Below are positions 1 through 5,835 of a DNA stretch of 13,539 nt, piece by piece. Location of the stretch: positions 1 through 13,539 of the forward strand of contig CAKPZJ010000040.1 of NCBI GenBank assembly GCA_934204655.1. Reading direction: 5' to 3'. Both the position numbers and the translations under genes were made by a program. The notes under the pieces are model-generated. The model saw only the letters and a list, made by a program, of their open reading frames with translations. It was not told the DNA's origin and did no database searches. Positions within the stretch are counted from its first letter, which is position 1, and every line of letters starts with the position of its first letter. The DNA is from an uncultured Prevotella sp. Lineage in GTDB: Bacteria > Bacteroidota > Bacteroidia > Bacteroidales > Bacteroidaceae.

Positions 1-60
1 AACCTAATAACTAAAAACCTAAATCTATTACTACTAACCTAAACAATCTATTAACCTTTT
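1..60 (-). other. AT-rich 5' leader of an off-window minus-strand gene
   Basis: This strongly AT-rich stretch carries the heptamer AACCTAA at 1-7, 16-22 and 36-42, and a related AACCTTT at 53-59. Read on the minus strand it is a run of TTAGGTT motifs directly downstream of the promoter match at 68-98. It therefore looks like the untranslated leader of a gene whose start codon lies left of base 1. No reading frame begins here on either strand. The leader role is inferred from position; the repeats are seen directly. Confidence 0.45.
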
Positions 61-67
61 GACGATG

Positions 68-98
68 CAAAGGTACGACGATTTCGCACTCCGTGCAA
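68..98 (-). promoter_or_regulatory. Bacteroidetes-type promoter firing leftward
   Basis: On the minus strand the -7 box TACCTTTG (complement of 68-75) matches the Bacteroidetes consensus TAnnTTTG exactly. A TTG core (complement of 96-98) sits 20 bp upstream as a partial -33 element. It would drive the gene that lies off the left edge, through the AT-rich leader at 1-60. The -7 match is exact and the -33 match is partial, so the call is moderate. Confidence 0.5.
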
Positions 99-410
99 TA
101 CTTTACGACCTTTTTCTATGGCAATTACATTCTTTCTTGACATATATCAAAGTGCTGTGTGCGCACACAGCGAGAGCCACGAGGGCCTTTTGTGGCCTTG
201 TTGGTCGTTGTTAGATTTCTGTATATGGCTGTCAGTCAGTTTGTTATGGCTTTTGTACTTGCCGATATGACCGATGGCGGGCTGTTGATGGGTCGGTCAG
301 GGGCTAATAGGCATGTTTTGTTACTTTTGGGGTACTTGCAGTATGGCTGTGGGTGGCACCGGCTACGCGAGGAACTCCTCTGGCTGCGCTGAGGGCAATA
401 AAATAGCATC
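99..410. other. Gene-free stretch with palindromes
   Basis: I find no convincing gene here. The short open frames on both strands (for example 159-392 plus, 236-484 minus) have unpatterned, Ser/Arg/Leu-rich translations and no recognisable domain. Visible structure is a near-perfect palindrome TTGACATATATCAA at 137-150, the perfect 18-bp palindrome at 154-171, and a small GCCAC/GTGGC inverted repeat (176-180 with 192-196). The remainder, about 200-410, shows nothing I can name. Confidence 0.5.
154..171. repeat. Perfect 18-bp palindrome
   Basis: GCTGTGTGCGCACACAGC equals its own reverse complement over all 18 bases. It lies about 56 bp behind the leftward promoter's -33 element and about 340 bp before the rightward promoter. 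It could be a dimeric-regulator operator or a cruciform/hairpin. There is no T-run on either side, so a classical terminator is unlikely. The symmetry is direct observation; the function is unknown. Confidence 0.6.
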
Positions 411-464
411 CTAAAAAACTGCGTTTTTTTCTTTGTAGAGTCTTCGCCTTGCGCTACCTTTACA
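411..464 (+). repeat. Promoter-bearing repeat, copy 1 (degenerate)
   Basis: This 54-bp unit recurs at 495-547 with three substitutions and one extra T in the T-run. It contains TTTG (432-435), 19 bp, then TACCTTTA (455-462). This is the same layout as the presumed active copy, but the last base of the -7 box is A instead of G. It looks like an older or inactive duplicate of the promoter that serves the glycosyltransferase genes. Confidence 0.7.
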
Positions 465-494
465 TAAGTTAGGCTGCGGCTCAACTCTACAACT

Positions 495-547
495 CTAAAA
501 AACTACGTTTTTTCTTTGTAGAGTCTTTGCCTTGCGCTACCTTTGCA
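495..547 (+). repeat. Promoter-bearing repeat, copy 2
   Basis: Second copy of the unit at 411-464, displaced by 83-84 bp. It begins CTAAAAAACT, runs through a T-tract, TTTGTAGAGTCTT and GCCTTGCGC, and ends at TACCTTTGCA. It holds the intact promoter match immediately upstream of the glycosyltransferase operon. The repeat is directly visible. Confidence 0.7.
515..545 (+). promoter_or_regulatory. Promoter of the glycosyltransferase operon
   Basis: TTTG at 515-518, a 19-bp spacer, and TACCTTTG at 538-545 match the Bacteroidetes sigma-70 promoter pattern (TTTG / TAnnTTTG) completely. Transcription would begin around 550, giving a leader of only about 12-15 nt before the ATG at 564. The upstream duplicate (432-462) has the same spacing but a mutated last -7 base. 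Confidence 0.65.
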
Positions 548-563
548 ACAGAGATTATAAGGT

Positions 564-1835
564 ATGAGGATATTGATTGTAAACACGAGCGAGCGCACGG
601 GCGGAGCGGCTGTGGCGGCCCGCCGACTGATGGAGGCACTCAACAACAGTGGTGTTAAGGCTAAGATGCTGGTGCGCGACAAGGAGACTGAGCATATATC
701 GGTGTGCCAGTTGCCCCATGCGTGGCGCCAGCGGTGGCACTTCCTGTGGGAGCGGTGGTGCCTGTTCTGCCATCTGCACTTCCGCAAGCGCCATCTGTTT
801 GAGATAGATATGGCCAATGCCGGCACGGACATCACCCGGTTGCCCGAATTTGCCGAGGCCGACATCATCCACCTGGCGTGGGTCAACCAGGGCATGCTGT
901 CGCTCCACAATATTCGCAAGATAATGGACTCGGGCAAACCCGTGGTATGGACTATGCACGATATGTGGCCTGCCACGGCCATCTGCCACCTCACCTTAGG
1001 TTGCCAGCGCTTCCGCACCCAGTGTGGCGACTGCCCCTATCTGCCCGGCCATGCCGAGCACGACCTGGCCGCACGCATCTGGCAGCGCAAGGTGCGGTTG
1101 CTGCGCGGACGGCAGATACACTTCGTGGCCTGTAGTCAGTGGCTGGCCTCAGAGGCGCGGTCGAGCCGACTGTTGGAGGGGCAGCCCGTGGTGTCGATAC
1201 CTAATCCGATAGATACGCGCGTGTTCCGGCCGGGCGACAAGGCTGCAGCCCGACAGCTGTTGGGACTGCCCCAGAACCGCCGACTGATACTCTTCGCCTC
1301 ACAGCGGGCCACCAATGTTAACAAGGGCATGGGCTATCTGGCCGAAGCCTGCCGCCTGTTGGCCGAGCAGCATCCTGAGATGCAGGCCGACACCGCCTTG
1401 GTTGTATTGGGTGGCCATGCCGAGGAGGTTACGGCCCACCTGGCGCTGCCGGCCTACCCCTTGGGCTATCTGACTGACACGGCGCGCATCGTGGCGGCTT
1501 ACCAGGCCGCCGACCTGTTCGTGCTGCCCTCGCTGTCCGAGAATCTGCCTAACACCATCATGGAGGCCATGGCCTGTGGCGTTCCCTGCGTCGGGTTCCG
1601 TGTCGGGGGTATAGCCGAGGAGATAGACCATCAGCTCAATGGCTACGTGGCTGCCTACAAGGATGCTGCCGACCTGGCCCGGGGCATACACTGGGTGCTC
1701 GCCGAGGCCGACCACGCCCTGCTGGCCGCCGAGGCTGTCAAGAAGGTGGCTCGCTGCTACGCCCAGCGCACGGTGGCCATGCGCTATATAGACATATATA
1801 ATAAGGTGTTGGCCAAGGGCTATCTGGAGGTTTAG
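564..1835 (+). CDS. GT4-type glycosyltransferase
   Basis: A 423-residue protein with the two-lobe organisation of GT-B family-4 glycosyltransferases, which transfer a sugar from a nucleotide-sugar donor, usually to a growing polysaccharide on the cytoplasmic side of the inner membrane. The N-terminal lobe opens with a beta strand (MRILIVN) and a Gly-rich acceptor-side loop (TGGAA, about 12-16). The C-terminal lobe carries the family E-x7-E signature: E326 and E334 in ENLPNTIME, followed by ACGVPCV and GGIAEE. Length is normal and no signal peptide or membrane segment is seen. The ATG lies just after the promoter at 515-545. It is followed after 3 bp by a GT2-type enzyme, so the two are almost certainly co-transcribed and serve the same glycan. 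Donor and acceptor cannot be read from sequence. It resembles WcaL/colanic-acid-type enzymes only loosely. Confidence 0.9.
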   Translation: MRILIVNTSERTGGAAVAARRLMEALNNSGVKAKMLVRDKETEHISVCQLPHAWRQRWHFLWERWCLFCHLHFRKRHLFEIDMANAGTDITRLPEFAEADIIHLAWVNQGMLSLHNIRKIMDSGKPVVWTMHDMWPATAICHLTLGCQRFRTQCGDCPYLPGHAEHDLAARIWQRKVRLLRGRQIHFVACSQWLASEARSSRLLEGQPVVSIPNPIDTRVFRPGDKAAARQLLGLPQNRRLILFASQRATNVNKGMGYLAEACRLLAEQHPEMQADTALVVLGGHAEEVTAHLALPAYPLGYLTDTARIVAAYQAADLFVLPSLSENLPNTIMEAMACGVPCVGFRVGGIAEEIDHQLNGYVAAYKDAADLARGIHWVLAEADHALLAAEAVKKVARCYAQRTVAMRYIDIYNKVLAKGYLEV

Positions 1836-1838
1836 ACG

Positions 1839-2609
1839 ATGAAGATAACGGTTATTACCTGTACCTATAACGCTGCGAGCGAGATAGAGCGCACGCTGGC
1901 CAGTGTGGCCGGGCAGACTCACCCCGATATAGAGCATCTGATTATAGATGGCCGGTCGGCCGACAGCACCGTGGCCATGGCCCGGGCTTATGCCGACAGG
2001 ACCGACCGCCCCGCCGGGCACCAGGTGGTGGTTACCTCCGAACCTGACCGCGGCCTGTACGATGCCATGAACAAGGGCATAGCCCGTGCCACGGGTACCT
2101 ATATAATATTTATGAACGCGGGCGACACCTTTGCCGCACCCACTACGCTGAGCACCGTGGCCCAGGCCGCCCAGGCATCTCCCGTATTGCCCGGTGTCAT
2201 CTACGGCGATACCGATGTGGTCGATGCCGACGGCCATTTTGTGCGCCACCGCCGCCTGTCGCCCCCCGAGCACCTCAGCTGGCGCTCGTTTAGCCATGGT
2301 ATGTTAGTTTGTCATCAGGCTTTCTACGCCCGGACAGACCTGGCGCAGGGCCAGCCGTACGACCTGCGTTACCGTTACTCGGCCGATGTAGACTGGTGCA
2401 TACGCGTGATGAAAGCCGCGCAGCGCGCCGGAGCCCCGCTGGTAAACACCCACGCGGTGGTGGCCCACTTCCTGGACGGCGGCATGACCTCGCGCTATCA
2501 CCGCCGCTCGCTCTGCGAGCGCTTCCGCGTCATGTGTGTTCACTACGGCGTGCTGCCCACCGTGGCCCGCCATGTGTGGTTTGCCATACGCAGCGTGGTC
2601 AAGCGCTGA
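1839..2609 (+). CDS. GT2-family glycosyltransferase
   Basis: A 256-residue GT-A fold enzyme of family 2, an inverting transferase using a nucleotide-sugar donor. Visible signs: the N-terminal strand with CTYNA (8-12), the donor-binding stretch IIDGRSADST (35-44), SEPDRGLYDAMNKG (67-80), which is typical of the WcaA/'PGL' subgroup, and NAGD (93-96) where most GT2 enzymes have a metal-binding DxD. An acidic acceptor-side motif, SADVDW, follows at 181-186. There are no membrane helices, and a basic C-terminus could dock at the membrane. The ATG is 3 bp after the stop of the GT4 gene, so it is translated from the same mRNA. Donor and acceptor are unknown. With only two such genes here, this may be a small satellite of a surface-glycan locus. 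Confidence 0.9.
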   Translation: MKITVITCTYNAASEIERTLASVAGQTHPDIEHLIIDGRSADSTVAMARAYADRTDRPAGHQVVVTSEPDRGLYDAMNKGIARATGTYIIFMNAGDTFAAPTTLSTVAQAAQASPVLPGVIYGDTDVVDADGHFVRHRRLSPPEHLSWRSFSHGMLVCHQAFYARTDLAQGQPYDLRYRYSADVDWCIRVMKAAQRAGAPLVNTHAVVAHFLDGGMTSRYHRRSLCERFRVMCVHYGVLPTVARHVWFAIRSVVKR

Positions 2610-2669
2610 GGCCGTGGCCCCGGTTACCGTGATTTTAGAAAACTTACTGCGCATAATGGCAAAAAGTCG

Positions 2670-2698
2670 GCGCACGGTGTGGGGCTGTGCGCTATTTT
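2670..2698 (+). terminator. Possible terminator of the glycosyltransferase operon
   Basis: GCGCAC (2670-2675) can pair with GTGCGC (2687-2692) around an 11-nt loop, followed at once by TATTTT (2693-2698). Location and U-rich tail fit a weak intrinsic terminator 60 bp after the GT2 stop. It overlaps the predicted purF-like promoter, whose -33 region falls in the loop. The stem is only 6 bp, so confidence is low. Confidence 0.35.
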
Positions 2699-2709
2699 CA
2701 GTAACTTTG
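2678..2709 (+). promoter_or_regulatory. Promoter of the purF-like gene
   Basis: TAACTTTG (2702-2709) is an exact TAnnTTTG -7 box. TGTG (2678-2681) stands 20 bp upstream as a three-of-four match to the -33 TTTG. Transcription would start near 2716, leaving about a 108-nt GC-rich leader. That leader contains an inverted repeat TAGGC/GCCTA (2710-2714 with 2736-2740). I recognise no purine riboswitch in it. Confidence 0.5.
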
Positions 2710-2823
2710 TAGGCGTTAAGCCCGGGGCGGCCCAAGCCTACCATACCCTTATCGCTAAGAGCAGCGGTTCCGGCCGGTGCCATCGGGCTGACAGCAAACA
2801 GACACTATATATTCTACATTCTT

Positions 2824-4257
2824 ATGGGAGGTATTTTCGGAACAATTTCCAAGAAGAGTTGTGTGGCCGACTTGTTTTACGGGACCGACTACAACTCGCA
2901 CCTCGGTACCCGCCGGGGAGGTATGGCAACCTACAGTGAGGATAAAGGGTTCGTCCGCTCTATCCACAACCTCGAAAGCTCTTATTTTCGCACCAAGTTC
3001 GAGTCTACACTCGACCGTTTCGAAGGCAGCAAGTCGGGCATCGGTGTCATCAGCGATACCGATGCACAGCCACTGGTGGTCAACTCGCACTTAGGGGCGT
3101 TTGCCATCTGTACGGTGGCCAAGATAGTCAACATAGACGAGCTGACGCGCCAGCTGCTGGCCCAGAACATGAGTTTCTCCGAGATGTCTACGGGCCGCAC
3201 CAACCCCACGGAGCTGGTGGCGCAGCTGCTGGTACAGGCCGACAGCTTCACCGAGGGCATCGAGAACGTGTACCGGCACATCAAGGGCTCGTGCAGCATG
3301 CTGATACTTACCGCCCATGAGCTGATATGCGCCCGCGACAGCTGGGGACGTACTCCCATCGTCATAGGGCACAAGGAGGGTGCCTACGCAGCGTCAAGCG
3401 AGTCGACCTCGTTCCCCAACCTGGACTTCGAGACCGTCTATGAGGTGGGGTCGGGCGAGATAGTGCGCCTCACGGCCGATGGCATGGAGCAGCTGCGCCC
3501 TGCCAACAAGAAGATGCAGGTCTGCTCGTTCCTGTGGGTGTACTATGGCTTCCCCACGTCGACCTATGAGGGCAAGAATGTAGAAGAGATGAGGTTCGCC
3601 AACGGCTACAGCATGGCCAAGACCGACGATGTGGAGGTAGACTGCTGCAGTGGCATCCCAGACTCAGGCACGGGCATGGCCATGGGTTACGCCGCGGGCA
3701 TGGGCATACCCTACCAGCGCTGCATAGCCAAGTACACGCCCACCTGGCCCCGCTCCTTTACGCCATCTAACCAGGCCATGCGCTCGCTGGTGGCCAAGAT
3801 GAAGCTGATACCCAACAAGGCCATGCTCCGCGGCGAGCGCGTGCTGTTCTGTGACGACTCCATCGTGCGTGGCACTCAGTTGCGCGACAACGTGCGGGTG
3901 CTTTTCGACGCCGGGTTGCGTGAGTGCCACATGCGCATAGCCTGTCCGCCACTGGTATATGGCTGTCCCTTTATCAACTTCACCTCTTCCAAGAGCGACA
4001 TGGAGCTGATTACGCGCCGCATCATAGAGCGCTTCGAGGGCGATGCCAACAAGAACATTGAGAAGTATGCCACTACGGGCTCGCCCGAGTACCGCCGCAT
4101 GGTAGATGCCATTGCCCAGGAGTTAGGGCTGACCTCGCTGCGGTTCAACAGCATCGAGCAGATGGTCAAGGCCATCGGCCTGCCCAAGTGCCAGGTCTGC
4201 ACCCATTGCTTTGACGGCAGTAGCCAGTACACCCTCAGCGAGTGCGCCGATGAATAG
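2824..4257 (+). CDS. Amidophosphoribosyltransferase paralogue lacking the glutaminase cysteine
   Basis: A 477-residue PurF-family protein. Canonical PurF joins glutamine-derived ammonia to PRPP, giving phosphoribosylamine, the first step of purine synthesis. The C-terminal phosphoribosyltransferase half looks intact: PDSGTGMAMGYA (279-290) and the PRPP loop VLFCDDSIVRGTQ (340-352). Cysteines matching the Fe-S ligands of the Bacillus-type enzyme are present (C234, C381, and C459/C462 in CTHC). The N-terminal half keeps the class-II amidotransferase outline but begins Met-Gly-Gly-Ile, so the essential Cys1 is Gly. The usual HNGN oxyanion-hole stretch reads ICTVAKIVN (95-103), the Arg-Tyr-Ser/Thr loop is shortened to ISDTDAQP, and the Asp of the SDSE-type motif reads TNPTE (126-130). 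Glutamine hydrolysis is therefore not expected. I recall similar Cys-less proteins across Bacteroidetes alongside a second, canonical PurF. It may use free ammonia or have another role. The start ATG directly precedes the conserved GGIFG. Confidence 0.85.
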   Translation: MGGIFGTISKKSCVADLFYGTDYNSHLGTRRGGMATYSEDKGFVRSIHNLESSYFRTKFESTLDRFEGSKSGIGVISDTDAQPLVVNSHLGAFAICTVAKIVNIDELTRQLLAQNMSFSEMSTGRTNPTELVAQLLVQADSFTEGIENVYRHIKGSCSMLILTAHELICARDSWGRTPIVIGHKEGAYAASSESTSFPNLDFETVYEVGSGEIVRLTADGMEQLRPANKKMQVCSFLWVYYGFPTSTYEGKNVEEMRFANGYSMAKTDDVEVDCCSGIPDSGTGMAMGYAAGMGIPYQRCIAKYTPTWPRSFTPSNQAMRSLVAKMKLIPNKAMLRGERVLFCDDSIVRGTQLRDNVRVLFDAGLRECHMRIACPPLVYGCPFINFTSSKSDMELITRRIIERFEGDANKNIEKYATTGSPEYRRMVDAIAQELGLTSLRFNSIEQMVKAIGLPKCQVCTHCFDGSSQYTLSECADE

Positions 4258-4354
4258 GGCTGCACGCAGGGCCATGTAAGCAACGCGCAGCTTGCAGGAG
4301 TATTCCCAATGCGTTCAAAATGATGGAGAATTTTCTCGTGTCGACCACGGGAAA

Positions 4355-4438
4355 TGCAAAGACCGACCTTTGGCCGTCTAAAGACGGCTCCCAGCTCGCT
4401 AAAGACGGCTCCGGGAATCGTACAGGTCGGTCTTTGCA
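4355..4438. repeat. 84-bp palindromic element with internal direct repeats
   Basis: Perfect 15-bp arms TGCAAAGACCGACCT (4355-4369) and AGGTCGGTCTTTGCA (4424-4438) enclose a 54-bp interior. Inside, CTAAAGACGGCTCC occurs twice (4378-4391 and 4399-4412, period 21 bp), and the first copy helps form a second hairpin, GCCGTCT/AGACGGC (4373-4379 with 4382-4388). Short frames open on both strands from the symmetrical ATG-containing ends, but their translations are featureless. It lies 97 bp after the purF-like stop, in a convergent gap. Candidates are a REP/MITE-like dispersed element or a transcript-end structure. Confidence 0.75.
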
Positions 4439-4493
4439 AAATAGGTGATAACGCCCGCTGTTATGGAGTGGCTCCCCATCCCCACGTTTTCTA

Positions 4494-4524
4494 CCTTTTT
4501 CCCCTTTTCCTTTTTCCCTTTTCC
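4494..4524. repeat. Polypyrimidine tract
   Basis: Thirty-one consecutive pyrimidines made of alternating C and T runs (CCTTTTTCCCC, TTTTCC and so on), in the middle of the 4258-4664 gap. Apart from this tract, the palindromic element at 4355-4438 and the stem-loop at 4598-4633, I see nothing in that gap. It is low-complexity sequence with no coding support. The near-mirror arrangement could form triplex DNA, which is inference. Confidence 0.6.
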
Positions 4525-4597
4525 GCTAATGATGGCTTTCGTCTCCCTGCGCATGGTTCAGGGGATTGTTTCTACCCTTGTGGGTGTCCTAAAGCAA

Positions 4598-4633
4598 AGT
4601 GCCCATCGAAGACTGATGGTCTCGATGGGCACT
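4598..4633 (-). terminator. Stem-loop terminator behind the M23 peptidase gene
   Basis: AGTGCCCATCGA (4598-4609) and TCGATGGGCACT (4622-4633) form a perfect 12-bp stem. Three more pairs (GAC/GTC) are possible past a bulged A, leaving a 5-nt loop. On the minus strand the stem starts 31 bp after the peptidase stop and is followed by TTTGCTTT, a short U-rich tail. From the plus strand there is no T-run, so it mainly suits the leftward transcript, though it may also stop read-through from the purF-like gene. Confidence 0.65.
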
Positions 4634-4664
4634 GCTGGCATGAACTGTTTCCTATAAAAGTTGG

Positions 4665-5603
4665 TTATGTATATCTGAGTATCTGTCCAGGACGCAGACG
4701 GGTGTTCTTGCGTACATGGTTGAGGCGGCACAGGTCGTCGATGCTGACACCGCGTTTGGCAGCGATGGAAGAGAGCGTCTCGCCCCTGGCCACCTTGTGA
4801 TACAACTTCTCTCCTGTGTGTATTGCTTGCTCTGTTTCGTAGGGTACTTCGCCCCTAACCTCGGCGCGGGTGTAGCTATCCTTGTATTTGCCACGGAGGC
4901 GGGTAGCCTCGTCGCCATCGGCAGCGTAGGTATCCTTGCGGAACATGTAGCTGTCGCACGTTATATCCTGCTCGCGGAAGTTAAAGAAGATGGCGGGGTT
5001 GAGGGCCACACCGCAGAGGCGTGTCTCGAAGTGCAGGTGAGAGCCCGAACTGCGGCCGGTACTACCGCCGAGACCGATAACCTCGCCAGCGCGTACGTTC
5101 TGGTTCTCTTCAACCAGCTGCTTGGACAGATGGCCGTAAATAGTCTCAAGTCCATTGGGGTGGCGGATAACGATATATTTGCCGTAGCCTGCTTTCTCGT
5201 ATTTAACGATGCGAACCTTGCCCGAGAAAGCGGCGCGGATGGTGTCGCCGATGTAAACCTTGATGTCTAAGCCCTTGTGCTGACGGCCCCAGCGTGCGCC
5301 AAAGTTGGAGGTGATGATGCGGCTGGGCGTGGGCATGCAGAAGTGGCGCAGGTCGATACGGAAAGAGTCGGGCAATTCAGTGGCGCGGTGTGCGTACTTG
5401 TTACTCCACTCGTTGTAGAGGTCGGCCGATGGCGACATCTCGTTCTCACGGTTGATAAGGGTCTGTAGGGCCAGGGTGTCTACCCGCTTCATGCGTCGGT
5501 CTACAGGTGCCTGACGGGCTATGAGGTCTTGGGCTACGGTAGGGATGGCCACCCACAGCAACGCACATACGGATATAGACTTTATAATGTTTCTTAGCTT
5601 CAT
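4665..5603 (-). CDS. Secreted M23 peptidase with C-terminal LysM domain
   Basis: A 312-residue exported cell-wall endopeptidase that would cut peptide cross-bridges or stems of peptidoglycan in the periplasm. Residues 1 to about 24 form a signal peptide: basic MKLRNIIK, a hydrophobic core, then TVAQ. The M23 (LytM/peptidase) domain, about 92-205, has all zinc and catalytic marks: H109 and D113 in HKGLD, H158 in YGHLS, and H189/H191 in SHLHF. Residues about 268-311 are a LysM peptidoglycan-binding repeat (YHKVARGETLSSIA to the PGQIL end). I start at 5603 rather than the frame's first Met at 5639, because only the inner Met gives a proper signal peptide. All zinc ligands are present, so activity is likely, unlike the degenerate EnvC/NlpD type. 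It lies downstream of recG but has a 232-bp gap and its own promoter match. Confidence 0.92.
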   Translation of the reverse strand: MKLRNIIKSISVCALLWVAIPTVAQDLIARQAPVDRRMKRVDTLALQTLINRENEMSPSADLYNEWSNKYAHRATELPDSFRIDLRHFCMPTPSRIITSNFGARWGRQHKGLDIKVYIGDTIRAAFSGKVRIVKYEKAGYGKYIVIRHPNGLETIYGHLSKQLVEENQNVRAGEVIGLGGSTGRSSGSHLHFETRLCGVALNPAIFFNFREQDITCDSYMFRKDTYAADGDEATRLRGKYKDSYTRAEVRGEVPYETEQAIHTGEKLYHKVARGETLSSIAAKRGVSIDDLCRLNHVRKNTRLRPGQILRYT

Positions 5604-5707
5604 ACTCGTTATTTTTAGGTCAGCTGCATTTGCGAACAATCAAAAGGAATTCGCCGATAGCAGATTGGGGGTGTCCGGTAAAAGGCTGATTTGCAACTCG
5701 GACATTA

Positions 5708-5715
5708 CAAAGGTA
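5708..5715 (-). promoter_or_regulatory. -7 box upstream of the M23 peptidase
   Basis: The complement of 5708-5715 reads TACCTTTG, an exact Bacteroidetes -7 box, placed about 105 bp before the peptidase ATG. I find no clear TTTG at 19-21 bp upstream; that region is A/T runs on either side of ACAAAAAAAA. It suggests the peptidase is transcribed separately from recG, with about a 100-nt leader. Confidence 0.45.
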
Positions 5716-5835
5716 GTCATTTTTTTTGTAAAAAGGGCGATTTTTAACAGAAATTATTTCATTATTAACACAATAGGTGCGTTTATAATGTCTATCTGTT
5801 ACCGATAAACACGGGAAAGTGGCCAAAAAGTAGCT

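Noticed and set aside
236..1018. Minus-strand frames over the duplicated promoter region (236-484, 503-1018)
   Set aside because: They cross the repeat units and the start of the GT4 gene and have no domain. The repeat plus promoter explanation accounts for the region better.
1299..2297. 332-codon minus-strand open frame across both glycosyltransferase genes
   Set aside because: It lies antisense to two well-supported enzymes. Its Gly/His/Val-rich translation has no domain and is the usual by-product of GC-rich codon use.
2710..2823. Possible purine riboswitch in the purF-like leader
   Set aside because: I see an inverted repeat TAGGC/GCCTA but no three-way-junction layout or conserved purine-aptamer core.
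3876..4439. 187-codon minus-strand frame starting in the palindromic element
   Set aside because: It is mostly antisense to the purF-like gene. Its start mirrors the opposite-strand frame only because the element is a palindrome.
4354..4800. 148-codon plus-strand frame starting in the palindromic element
   Set aside because: It runs through the polypyrimidine tract and terminator and into the antisense of the M23 gene. The KTAP repeat in it simply reflects the 21-bp direct repeat.
5521..5808. 95-codon plus-strand frame between recG and the M23 gene
   Set aside because: It overlaps the M23 signal-peptide region antisense and has a hydrophobic but unpatterned sequence with no plus-strand promoter upstream.
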